A stretch of DNA of 64,000 bases from Eubacterium sp. (GTDB lineage Bacteria; Bacillota; Clostridia; Lachnospirales; Lachnospiraceae), in contig JAFVAQ010000021.1 in assembly GCA_017480495.1 (NCBI GenBank), forward strand, positions 1 to 64,000, written 5' to 3'. Of the stretch, positions 37,509-44,886 are shown piece after piece. The first letter of the stretch is position 1, and each line of letters opens with the position of its first letter. A model generated the notes under the pieces. That model saw nothing but the letters and a program-made list of their open reading frames with translations. It did not search any database and was not told where the DNA came from. The position numbers were made by a program, and so were the translations under genes.

Positions 37509-37529
37509 AGTTGTCACAGGAGCCGTCCC
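37509..37529 (-). repeat. GGGACGG-type short repeat, copy A
   Basis: On the minus strand this reads GGGACGGCTCCTG then TGACAACT. It matches 57138-57158 at 18 of 21 bases and shares GGGACGGTTC-like sequence with the hairpin at 62277. It lies just after the stop of the lipoprotein gene. Confidence 0.6.
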
Positions 37530-37642
37530 AGCTCACTTCTTAGGTGTGGTGTGATAAAGGGACACACCCCTGATTTATAATATGACCATCAGAAACACTT
37601 GAAAAGATATTTTAAGGAAAAAGTGAAATGGAGGTCGATATT

Positions 37643-37837
37643 ATGTGGGAAAGACTTAAGTTCTGGTTTATGGGATACAAGGATTGTGAAGGCTGCTGTC
37701 TAGGCTGCTCCTTCTTTGAAGAATGTAAATCAGAGGTTGTATATGAACGCGATGTAAAGGAAGCCTATGAGAGGGATGTACTGATTGATACAATTATCAA
37801 AGAAAGAATGCCAGACAGGTATAGAAAGAGTGCTTAA
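37643..37837 (+). CDS. Cys-rich small protein
   Basis: 64 residues, not recognised. Cysteines cluster as CEGCCLGCSFFEEC near the N-terminus, a pattern suited to zinc or iron-sulfur binding; the rest is a charged helix (YERDVKEAYERDVLIDTII). Two ATGs are possible (37628 and 37643); GGAGG at 37631-37635 supports the second, while AAGGAAAAA would serve the first. It stands between the lipoprotein and dehydrogenase genes, both separated by short gaps. Confidence 0.6.
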   Translation: MWERLKFWFMGYKDCEGCCLGCSFFEECKSEVVYERDVKEAYERDVLIDTIIKERMPDRYRKSA

Positions 37838-37889
37838 AATTTGGTATTATCATAATTAGGTAATAAATATAAATAAAGGAGGCTTAATT

Positions 37890-38930
37890 ATGGATAAGAT
37901 CAAAATAGCATTCTTTGACTCGAAGGATTATGATAAACAATCCTTTGTTGATTCAAACCAAAATGAGGAATTTGAAATAACTTATTTTGAGACAAGGCTT
38001 TCTGAAGATACATACAAGCTTGCAGAAGGCAGCGATGTTGTCTGTGTTTTCGTAAATGATGATGTTAATTCTGTCGTGATTGATAAACTCCACAAAATGG
38101 GAGTCAAGCTGATAGCTCTTCGTTGTGCTGGATATAATAATGTTGATATAGAGCATGCTTTTGGAAAGATACATGTTGTGAGAGTGCCTGCCTATTCTCC
38201 TTATGCGGTAGCGGAGCATGCGATAGCACTTCTGCTTACTTCAATAAGAAGAATTCACAAGGCTTATATCAGAACCAAGGATTTCAATTTTAGTCTAAAT
38301 GGACTGACAGGATTTGATCTTCATGGTAAGACAGTCGGTGTAGTAGGAACGGGTAAGATTGGAAGGATCTTCATAGATATATGTCGAGGCTTCGGAATGA
38401 ATGTAATCGCTTATGATAAGTTCCCGGCCAAGGATTCAGGCATAGAATATGTTTCTCTTGATGAGCTGTGGAACAGAAGTGATATCATTTCCCTTCATTG
38501 TCCGCTTACAGATGAGAGTCTTCATATGATCAATGCAGAGAGTATAGAACAGATGAAGAAGGGCGTTGTTATTATTAATACCTCGCGAGGCGCTCTGATT
38601 GATTCGGAAGCTCTTGTAGAAGGTATCAAGGCACGCCATGTTGGAGCAGCTTGTCTCGATGTTTACGAAGAGGAATCAAATGTATTCTTCCATGACTATT
38701 CAAATCATATTGTTAATGATGATACATTGGCGAGACTTATCTCGATGCCGAATGTTATAGTTACATCTCATCAGGCTTTTCTCACTAATGAAGCGTTGAT
38801 GAATATAGCAGATACTACATTGAATAATGTTAAAGAATTCTTTGATAAGGGTACTTGTACAAATGAAATCTGTTATAAATGTGCAAATCTTGCTACTTGC
38901 AAACAAACGCATGAAAATAAATGTTTTTAA
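37890..38930 (+). CDS. D-lactate dehydrogenase-type 2-hydroxyacid dehydrogenase
   Basis: 346 residues. The NAD site is TVGVVGTGKIGRIFIDICRG, the substrate Arg lies in LRCAGYNNVD, the catalytic Glu in DVYEEESNVFF and the catalytic His in VTSHQAFLT. The FHDYSNHIVNDDTLARL segment is typical of fermentative D-lactate dehydrogenases (LdhA) that reduce pyruvate to D-lactate. Beyond the normal end is a Cys-rich tail (CTNEICYKCANLATCK... KCF) with five Cys in about 24 residues, which may bind metal or sense redox. AAGGAGG precedes the ATG and a strong terminator follows, so it is monocistronic. Confidence 0.85.
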   Translation: MDKIKIAFFDSKDYDKQSFVDSNQNEEFEITYFETRLSEDTYKLAEGSDVVCVFVNDDVNSVVIDKLHKMGVKLIALRCAGYNNVDIEHAFGKIHVVRVPAYSPYAVAEHAIALLLTSIRRIHKAYIRTKDFNFSLNGLTGFDLHGKTVGVVGTGKIGRIFIDICRGFGMNVIAYDKFPAKDSGIEYVSLDELWNRSDIISLHCPLTDESLHMINAESIEQMKKGVVIINTSRGALIDSEALVEGIKARHVGAACLDVYEEESNVFFHDYSNHIVNDDTLARLISMPNVIVTSHQAFLTNEALMNIADTTLNNVKEFFDKGTCTNEICYKCANLATCKQTHENKCF

Positions 38931-38937
38931 TTTTTTT

Positions 38938-38964
38938 AAGAGCAACACGAGATGTGTTGCTCTT
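38938..38964 (+). terminator. Terminator after the lactate dehydrogenase gene
   Basis: An 11-bp perfect stem, AAGAGCAACAC with GTGTTGCTCTT and a 5-nt loop, follows a T-run on its left and ends in TTG. The A/T context allows termination in either direction. Confidence 0.85.
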
Positions 38965-38971
38965 TTGTTAT

Positions 38972-39067
38972 ACTTCTGGATATATAATTAAGAAGGGTAA
39001 TATTCTTCCTTCGGATGTTAAGAAGGCTCAGGCTAATAAGGTTGTAAATAATGCGGTCAAGAAGTAG
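38972..39067 (+). pseudogene. Possible remnant of a coding 3' end
   Basis: After the terminator one frame reads GYIIKKGNILPSDVKKAQ followed by ANKVVNNAVKK and a TAG stop. Its composition resembles real protein sequence with a Lys-rich end, but there is no start codon or ribosome site, and the frame runs back into the terminator. It may be the tail of a deleted gene or chance. The family is not recognised. Confidence 0.3.
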
Positions 39068-39106
39068 AGGAAGGCTTGTTTATTGATATAAGTAGGAGAT
39101 CTGCGA

Positions 39107-39412
39107 ATGGGTGATACTAATAATCAGCTAGAAATAAAGTTTAAGGAGCTTGGTGGTGAACTAATCATTGAGCTTCCTAAGAGAGAGAGTATAAAATCTA
39201 TCCTTGAGTTAGAAAGAGAGATATACTGCATAATAAATAGAGGTGAGAGCGTGAAGACTCATATTGATGTTTCAAACCTTGAGTATATTTCTCTATCGGA
39301 ACTCAGGGTTTTTGAGAAGCTCAAAATGGAGTTTGGAAATCTGAAGATTATTAATTTAAACCCAGAAATGAAAAAATTTGTGAAAAAAAATGGATATTCA
39401 GATCTATGCTAG
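39107..39412 (+). CDS. STAS-like protein
   Basis: 101 residues. The alternating pattern (GGELIIELPKRESIKSILEL, THIDVSNLEYISLSELRVFE, LKIINLNPEMKKFVKKNGY) resembles a STAS domain: a conserved Asp-x-Ser turn (IDVSNLEYIS) and a final helix of the kind found in anti-sigma-factor antagonists. The phosphorylatable serine position is not certain. No anti-sigma kinase is adjacent. AGGAG precedes the ATG. Confidence 0.5.
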   Translation: MGDTNNQLEIKFKELGGELIIELPKRESIKSILELEREIYCIINRGESVKTHIDVSNLEYISLSELRVFEKLKMEFGNLKIINLNPEMKKFVKKNGYSDLC

Positions 39413-39503
39413 TTTAGGCTGAAGGGGGATCGGTGTTTTATAGCTTGAATTTGTGAAAGATAAGGTTTATTCTGATGTATGCTATACGTTAGGAGATAGA
39501 AGA

Positions 39504-40409
39504 ATGAACCGATATTTCAACAGCTTTTTAATACTACTTGCAGGAATTCTATGGGGTGCCATGGGGCTTTTTGTGAGACCGCTTAATTCTATGGGACTCA
39601 CCTCTTGGGATATAGTGTTTATTAGAGCTATTCTGACAATGATCTTTATGGCTGCATTCCTGCTGATTAAGGATAGGAATCTGTTTAAGATAAGATTTAA
39701 GGATATCTGGTGTTTCTTAGGAACTGGAATCCTAAGTATAGTATTTTTTAATATGTGTTATTTCAAGGAAATCACAATAGCGCCGCTGTCGGTAGCAGCA
39801 ATTCTGCTATATACAGCACCAGCGTTTGTTATGGTGATTTCTTTGTTTTGTTTTAAAGAAAAGCTTACGAAGCAAAAGATAATTGCTCTTATCCTCTCGT
39901 TCGTAGGGCTTATTTTTGTTACGGGTGTTTTCAGTAGTGGAGATAAACTGAGTTTTAAGACTTTGATGATTGGTCTGGGAGCCGGACTAGGCTACGCACT
40001 TTATTCTATCTTTAGTAGATATGCGCTAGAAAGAGGGTATGAATCTTCGACGATTAGTTTTTATACATTTCTGTTTGCATCGATATCAACGGTTTTCTTT
40101 GCTAGTCCTGTTCATGTAGCAAGTGTAGTTACTAGTTCACTGACGACCGTGTGCCTAGTGATAGTTTTCGCGCTAGTGTCTACAATCATTCCGTATCTTA
40201 CTTATACCATTGGCCTAAAAGGCGTAGAAAATGGACGTGCTTCAATTATTGCTTCTATAGAACCGGTTGTTGCAACTCTAATAGGAATTTTGTGGTTCCA
40301 TGAAAAGATGACTATATGGGTTTTGTTAGGAATAATTCTTGTGCTAACGGGTATTGTGATTAGTAATAAAGAAGAGAAAAGTAGTGAAAGTAGCGTAAAT
40401 GAACTGTAG
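39504..40409 (+). CDS. EamA (DMT) family permease
   Basis: 301 residues with ten hydrophobic helices in two EamA repeats (LILLAGILWGAMGLFVRPL at the first, GLGAGLGYALYSIFSRYAL at the second). VSTIIPYLTYTIGLKGVENG and SIEPVVATLIGILWFHEKM are the typical second-half blocks. The transported metabolite is unknown. ATG 39504 follows AGGAGATAG; an in-frame extension to 39453 adds a hydrophilic lead without a ribosome site. It is followed by ychF after a 69-base gap. Confidence 0.85.
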   Translation: MNRYFNSFLILLAGILWGAMGLFVRPLNSMGLTSWDIVFIRAILTMIFMAAFLLIKDRNLFKIRFKDIWCFLGTGILSIVFFNMCYFKEITIAPLSVAAILLYTAPAFVMVISLFCFKEKLTKQKIIALILSFVGLIFVTGVFSSGDKLSFKTLMIGLGAGLGYALYSIFSRYALERGYESSTISFYTFLFASISTVFFASPVHVASVVTSSLTTVCLVIVFALVSTIIPYLTYTIGLKGVENGRASIIASIEPVVATLIGILWFHEKMTIWVLLGIILVLTGIVISNKEEKSSESSVNEL

Positions 40410-40478
40410 CATTAAAGCTATTAGTGTGATAAAATAACAAGTTGTGTTAAGAAATAAAATGAAAGAGGTTTACATAAT

Positions 40479-41582
40479 ATGAAACTTGGTATAGTCGGTT
40501 TGCCAAATGTTGGAAAATCTACATTATTTAATTCGCTTACAAAGGCTGGTGCACTTGCTGCAAATTATCCTTTTGCAACAATAGATCCAAATGTTGGAAT
40601 AGTTGCTGTTCCTGATGAACGTCTAGATGTTCTGACAAAAATGTATGATTCAGATAAGACAACACCAGCTACAATAGAGTTTGTTGATATAGCTGGACTT
40701 GTTAAAGGTGCTTCAAAGGGTGAGGGCCTCGGAAATCAGTTCCTCGCGAACATAAGAGAGTGTGATGCGATAGTTCATGTTGTTCGTTGCTTTGATGATA
40801 CTGATGTAGTTCACGTAGATGGTTCTGTTGATCCTATCAGAGATATCGAGACTATTAATATAGAGCTTATCTTTTCTGATCTCGAGGTTCTCGAGCGAAG
40901 AATATCTAAGACAGTTAAGCTATCTCGTAACGACAAGCAGGCTGCTAAGGAGCTGGAGTTCCAGAATAGAATTAAAGCTCACCTAGAAGCAAATAAGCCA
41001 GTTAGAACCTTTGAAATAAATGAAGCTGACGATGATGAAAAAGCTTGGCTTCATGAGTACTGCCTTCTTACAGAGAAGAAGGTTATATATGCTGCAAATG
41101 TAGGCGAAGATGATATGTCAGATGATGGTGCATCAAATGATTATGTAAAGAAGGTTAGAGACTATGCCGCGGAAACTGATGCGCAGGTATTTACTGTATG
41201 TGCTCAGATGGAAGCTGAGATATCTGAGTTGGATGACGAAGAAAGAGCAATGTTCCTTGAGGACCTTGGTCTTAAGGAGTCAGGACTGGATAAGCTGATA
41301 AAGGCTAGCTATACACTCCTTGGACTTATAAGTTATCTGACTGCTGGAAAGCAGGAGTCCAGAGCTTGGACTATCAAGGAAGGTACAAAGGCGCCTCAGG
41401 CGGCTGGAAAGATTCACTCCGATTTTGAGAGAGGATTCATTAAGGCTGAGGTTATAGCATATGATGATTTGATCCGCGAGGGTAGCATGACAGCTGCTAA
41501 GGAAAAGGGACTTGTTCGTCAAGAGGGTAAGGAATATGTCATGAAGGATGGAGATGTAGTTCTATTCAAGTTTAATGTATAG
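40479..41582 (+). CDS. ychF: Redox-responsive ATPase/GTPase YchF (OLA1 family)
   Basis: 367 residues. G1 is GLPNVGKST (residues 6-14), G3 is DIAGLVKGASKGEGLGNQFL, and the base-specifying motif reads NVGEDD, the NxxE form that gives YchF ATP preference. The coiled-coil domain and a C-terminal TGS domain (AWTIKEGTKAPQAAGKIHSDFERGFIKAEV spans about 305-335) are complete. It binds ribosomes and is linked to oxidative stress. GAAAGAGG precedes the ATG, and lgt begins 37 bases downstream. Confidence 0.95.
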   Translation: MKLGIVGLPNVGKSTLFNSLTKAGALAANYPFATIDPNVGIVAVPDERLDVLTKMYDSDKTTPATIEFVDIAGLVKGASKGEGLGNQFLANIRECDAIVHVVRCFDDTDVVHVDGSVDPIRDIETINIELIFSDLEVLERRISKTVKLSRNDKQAAKELEFQNRIKAHLEANKPVRTFEINEADDDEKAWLHEYCLLTEKKVIYAANVGEDDMSDDGASNDYVKKVRDYAAETDAQVFTVCAQMEAEISELDDEERAMFLEDLGLKESGLDKLIKASYTLLGLISYLTAGKQESRAWTIKEGTKAPQAAGKIHSDFERGFIKAEVIAYDDLIREGSMTAAKEKGLVRQEGKEYVMKDGDVVLFKFNV

Positions 41583-41619
41583 AAGTAACTTCATTACTAA
41601 GTGATAAGAGGATAGATAA

Positions 41620-42579
41620 ATGGATGGAATATACTTTCCAGGAATGCATATTTTCTTTAAGAAAGTAATATCGGAAATAAGCATTTTCAAACTTGAAATA
41701 ACGATGTATGCGGTAATCATAACCCTAGGTTTTATACTTGCTCTTTTGGTTGCGTCAAAGGAAGGTAAAAGAACTGGACAAAATGAAGAGGATTACCTGG
41801 ATTTCTTCCTGGTTATGATCATACCTACATTGATTGGTCTCAGACTATATTATGTACTCTTTAATCTAGATCGCTTCATAGTAGAAGGAAAGAGCGCGGG
41901 CCAGATATTCCTTGATATGATCAACATTCGAAATGGCGGACTTGCTGTTTATGGTGGACTCATAGCGGGAACACTTACTGGCTTTATATTTGCAAAGGTT
42001 AAGAAAATTAACTTCCCGCTCTTTGGCGACTGTATAGCGTTAGGAGTTCTTGTTGGCCAGATACTTGGCAGATGGGGCAACTTCTTTAATAGAGAAGCCT
42101 TTGGTGACTATACGTCTAGTATCTTCAGAATGGCTATCCCTGTTGATTATTATTCTAAGGGTTTCATGAATCACATGATTGAAGAGGGGATAATAACTCA
42201 GAAGATGCTGGATAATCAGGAGATAGTAAATGGCGTCTCCTGCATAACGGTACATCCAACATTTCTATATGAAGGAGTCTGGAATGCGTTACTTCTTCTG
42301 GGCCTCTTCCTATATAGAAAGCATAAGAAGTTTGACGGAGAGTTGGCTATGCTCTATGTAGCTGGTTACGGAGTTGGTAGATTCTGGGTTGAGGCTCTTA
42401 GAACAGATTCTCTGATGATTGGTCCGCTTAAGGTGAGTCAGGTTGTCGCAGTTATATGCGTGATACTCGCAGTTGGAGTTATAATATATAATCGTCGCAA
42501 GAAAGATACTGTTAAAACTTCTGAGGAAAAAACAGAAGAAGTTCTAGAAAAGAAGACAGAAGTGGCTGAAGAAAAGTGA
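41620..42579 (+). CDS. lgt: Prolipoprotein diacylglyceryl transferase
   Basis: 319 residues with about seven helices. The signature GQILGRWGNFFNREAFG carries the essential Arg, Asn and Glu, and VHPTFLYEGVWNALLLLG and GYGVGRFWVEALRTD are the further conserved loops. Lgt adds diacylglycerol from phosphatidylglycerol to the lipobox Cys of prolipoproteins, for example the protein at 35238. The C-terminal 35 residues are a Glu/Lys-rich tail not usual for the family. A long terminator follows. Confidence 0.95.
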   Translation: MDGIYFPGMHIFFKKVISEISIFKLEITMYAVIITLGFILALLVASKEGKRTGQNEEDYLDFFLVMIIPTLIGLRLYYVLFNLDRFIVEGKSAGQIFLDMINIRNGGLAVYGGLIAGTLTGFIFAKVKKINFPLFGDCIALGVLVGQILGRWGNFFNREAFGDYTSSIFRMAIPVDYYSKGFMNHMIEEGIITQKMLDNQEIVNGVSCITVHPTFLYEGVWNALLLLGLFLYRKHKKFDGELAMLYVAGYGVGRFWVEALRTDSLMIGPLKVSQVVAVICVILAVGVIIYNRRKKDTVKTSEEKTEEVLEKKTEVAEEK

Positions 42580-42686
42580 TAAAATCTAAAAAATTTAAAA
42601 AAGTGTCAAAAAGTGGTGAATTATATTAAAATACTATATATAGTGTTATAAGAAAAATTGATAAGCATATTTAGTGTTATGAGTTA

Positions 42687-42718
42687 AAGCTCTTGCAACT
42701 TTTTAGTTGCGGGAGCTT
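42687..42718 (+). terminator. Terminator after lgt
   Basis: A 14-bp stem with two G-U pairs, AAGCTCTTGCAACT with AGTTGCGGGAGCTT and a TTTT loop, is followed by ATTTTTT. It separates lgt from the division cluster. Confidence 0.9.
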
Positions 42719-42759
42719 ATTTTTTGGCTAAAATACTAGGTTTTCCAAAAAATTTTTCC

Positions 42760-42788
42760 TTGCATTTTATTTAGTGGTGGGGTAAGAT
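42760..42788 (+). promoter_or_regulatory. Promoter of the mraZ division/wall cluster
   Basis: TTGCAT (42760-42765), a 17-base spacer and TAAGAT (42783-42788). The spacer contains GTGGTGGGG, so MraZ bound there would cover the promoter. Transcription would begin about 110 bases before mraZ. Confidence 0.6.
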
Positions 42789-42845
42789 ATTGGTGAATGT
42801 GGGGGAAAGTGTTGAGTTTTTCCATATTCCACCCATAAAGTGGGG
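42774..42845 (+). promoter_or_regulatory. Cluster of GTGG-type repeats, candidate MraZ operator
   Basis: GTGG or GTGGGG occurs at 42774, 42777, 42799 and 42840, with weaker TTGGTG (42790) and GTGTTG (42809) between. From 42777 the spacing is about 10-13 bases. MraZ is known to bind short direct repeats of this kind upstream of its own gene and repress the cluster. Assignment here rests on position and pattern. Confidence 0.55.
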
Positions 42846-42854
42846 AAACTCAAC
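42811..42854 (+). promoter_or_regulatory. Leader hairpin upstream of mraZ
   Basis: GTTGAGTTTTTCC (42811-42823) pairs with GGGGAAACTCAAC (42842-42854), 13 bp with two G-U pairs and an 18-nt loop. There is no T-run, so it is not a terminator. It may stabilise the transcript or hide a site. The 326 bases between lgt and mraZ otherwise hold only the terminator, promoter and repeats already listed. Confidence 0.55.
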
Positions 42855-42905
42855 CATGTCCCACACAATCGAATTAATCAAGACGATGAAAGGAGGAAAA
42901 CTAAA

Positions 42906-43355
42906 GTGGCACTTAGTATGTTTGGTGAGTTTTATCATAACGTTGATGCTAAGGGTAGACTTAGTGTTCCTGCAAAATTCAGAGATCGTCTTGGTTCTAC
43001 TGTGGTTGTTGCTACAGGTCCTGATAACTGTCTCAGAATTTATTCAGTAGAAGATTGGGATAAGTTCATGGAAGGACTTAATGAGCAGGTGGATACAAGT
43101 AGTGCTGACGGAAGAAATCTTTTCAGATTCTTCGCTGCAAATGCATCCACATGTGATCTTGATTCACAGGGAAGAGTTATTATCTCTCCTAAGTTAAGAG
43201 GATATGCTGGTATCACAAAGGAAGTTGTGGTAATCGGTAGTGGCGATAAAGCAGAGGTTTGGGATAAGAAGAGATACGAAGCTACATTTGCAAGCGTTAC
43301 TGAGAATGATGAGGCTATTAACGATCTTATTGCTCAGTATGGACTTCAGATTTAA
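42906..43355 (+). CDS. mraZ: Transcriptional regulator MraZ
   Basis: 149 residues with two SpoVT-AbrB-like halves. FGEFYHNVDAKGRLSVPAKF and STCDLDSQGRVIISPKLRGY hold the two DxxGR signature motifs. It forms a ring and represses the division/wall cluster by binding GTGG-type repeats at its own promoter. The GTG at 42906 was chosen because AGGAGG (42891-42896) is nine bases before it; the internal ATG at 42918 is too distant, and the longer ATG frame from 42840 overlaps the leader hairpin. Confidence 0.93.
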   Translation: MALSMFGEFYHNVDAKGRLSVPAKFRDRLGSTVVVATGPDNCLRIYSVEDWDKFMEGLNEQVDTSSADGRNLFRFFAANASTCDLDSQGRVIISPKLRGYAGITKEVVVIGSGDKAEVWDKKRYEATFASVTENDEAINDLIAQYGLQI

Positions 43356-43379
43356 GGACTCTATGTAGGAGAGAAGATT

Positions 43380-44312
43380 TTGGAGTTTAAACATATACCA
43401 ATCATGCTAAATGAAGTTCTTGAGGGTCTAAATATAAAACCTGATGGAATATACGTAGACGGAACGCTTGGCGGAGCAGGACATTCTTCTGAAATAATTA
43501 AGCGACTTTCTGATAAAGGCAGGCTGATAGGAATAGATCAGGATATGGATGCCATCAAGGCTTCCTCCGAAAGACTTCAGAGTTACGAAAATGCCATTAT
43601 CATTCATAGTAATTATGTGAATATGCGAAATGTCCTCCTGGAAAGAGATATAAAAAAAGTGGATGGCATTTTACTGGATTTGGGGGTTTCCTCCTACCAG
43701 TTCGATAATACTGAAAGAGGTTTCTCGTACCGAGAGGATGCTCCTCTGGATATGAGAATGGATAGAGATCAGAGCTATACTGCACAGGATATCGTAAACG
43801 ATTATTCGGAAAGTGAGCTTAGAAGAATAATATCTGATTACGGTGAAGAGAAGTTCGCCGGAAGAATTGCTTCTAATATTGTTAGGAGTAGAGAAGTAAA
43901 AAGAATAGAAACAACCTTCGAGCTAAATGATATCATCAAGGATTCGATTCCAGCGGCGGCAAGACGCCACGGTGGTAATCCCTCAAAGAAAACTTATCAA
44001 GCACTTAGGATAGAGCTGAATAAGGAGTTGATGGTCCTTGAGGATAGTCTTGAGGAAATGATCGAGATGTTAAATCCAGGTGGAAGGCTTTGTATTATAA
44101 CATTCCATTCCCTTGAAGACAGAATAGTAAAGAGTGCATTTAGAACTGCGGAGAATCCGTGTATATGCCCACCAGAGTTTCCAGTTTGTACATGTGGAAG
44201 AGTTTCAAAGGGCAGAGTTGTAAATAGAAAACCTATAACCGCGAGCGAAGACGAACTAACAGAAAATCCTAGAAGTAGTAGTGCAAAGTTGAGGATATTC
44301 GAGAAGAAGTAG
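43380..44312 (+). CDS. rsmH: 16S rRNA (cytosine(1402)-N(4))-methyltransferase
   Basis: 310 residues. [20 protein letters not shown] and [19 protein letters not shown] (SAM site), [21 protein letters not shown] and [13 protein letters not shown] are RsmH (MraW) signatures; the C-terminal [14 protein letters not shown] contains the usual Cys cluster. It methylates N4 of C1402 in the ribosomal P site. The start is TTG with AGGAGAG six bases upstream. It is second in the division cluster, as in most Firmicutes. Confidence 0.95.
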   Translation: MEFKHIPIMLNEVLEGLNIKPDGIYVDGTLGGAGHSSEIIKRLSDKGRLIGIDQDMDAIKASSERLQSYENAIIIHSNYVNMRNVLLERDIKKVDGILLDLGVSSYQFDNTERGFSYREDAPLDMRMDRDQSYTAQDIVNDYSESELRRIISDYGEEKFAGRIASNIVRSREVKRIETTFELNDIIKDSIPAAARRHGGNPSKKTYQALRIELNKELMVLEDSLEEMIEMLNPGGRLCIITFHSLEDRIVKSAFRTAENPCICPPEFPVCTCGRVSKGRVVNRKPITASEDELTENPRSSSAKLRIFEKK

Positions 44313-44337
44313 ATCGTATGAGAGAACAGGGGTAGAT

Positions 44338-44823
44338 ATGGCAAGAACAGTTAGAAATTATTATATCGAAGAAGGCGGAACAGTCAGAAAGATTCAGGTG
44401 GTTCCTGAACCAAGAAGAAGAGAGGCTGACAGACCAAGAAGAAGAAAAGCTAACCGTACCTATAGCAAGGCGGCAAAGAAAGCAGAGCAGTCTAAGGGGT
44501 TTGACCTTAGATACACTCTGGTACTTGCAACAATGCTGGTGATGGTTATTATTTCCTGTGTTATAATGCTAGCTGTTCAAGGTAGTGTTGAGAGTAAGGA
44601 ACGTAAGATTGAATCTATTCAACAAGAGATACAGGATATACAAGCAGATAATGCTGCTTACGAAAACAAGCTCGAAAGCATGTATTCACTTGATGACATT
44701 TACACAATAGCTACTAACGAGCTTGGAATGGTCTATTCACAAAATGGCTCCATCATATATTATGAGGATGCTCAGGATGACTACGTTAAACAGTACGGAG
44801 ATGTGCCAAAGACCACAAACTAG
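44338..44823 (+). CDS. ftsL: Cell division protein FtsL-like
   Basis: 161 residues: a basic cytoplasmic tail (about 1-55, with RRREADRPRRRKAN), one transmembrane helix (about 60-80, LVLATMLVMVIISCVIMLAV) and an extracellular leucine-zipper-like coiled coil (about 85-120), then a short tail. Position between rsmH and the division transpeptidase and the bitopic shape identify it as FtsL; sequence conservation in this family is low. With DivIC and FtsQ/DivIB it activates FtsWI at the septum. Its stop codon lies in the loop of a terminator-like hairpin. Confidence 0.75.
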   Translation: MARTVRNYYIEEGGTVRKIQVVPEPRRREADRPRRRKANRTYSKAAKKAEQSKGFDLRYTLVLATMLVMVIISCVIMLAVQGSVESKERKIESIQQEIQDIQADNAAYENKLESMYSLDDIYTIATNELGMVYSQNGSIIYYEDAQDDYVKQYGDVPKTTN

Positions 44824-44838
44824 TGGCCTTTGGCTTTT
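44805..44838 (+). terminator. Terminator-like hairpin overlapping the ftsL stop
   Basis: GCCAAAG (44805-44811) pairs with CTTTGGC (44828-44834) and CCAC (44813-44816) with GTGG (44823-44826), with one A-C mismatch between; TTTT follows. The ftsL stop codon starts in the 6-nt loop. Confidence 0.7.
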
Positions 44839-44860
44839 GTGCGCCTAAAGGCGCACGTTT
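44839..44860 (+). terminator. Second terminator-like hairpin before the transpeptidase gene
   Basis: GTGCGCC (44839-44845), loop TAAA, GGCGCAC (44850-44856), then GTTTT. It directly follows the previous hairpin, giving two in tandem inside the division cluster. Confidence 0.65.
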
Positions 44861-44886
44861 TAAGTTTAAGGGGAAACTTGAGAAAA

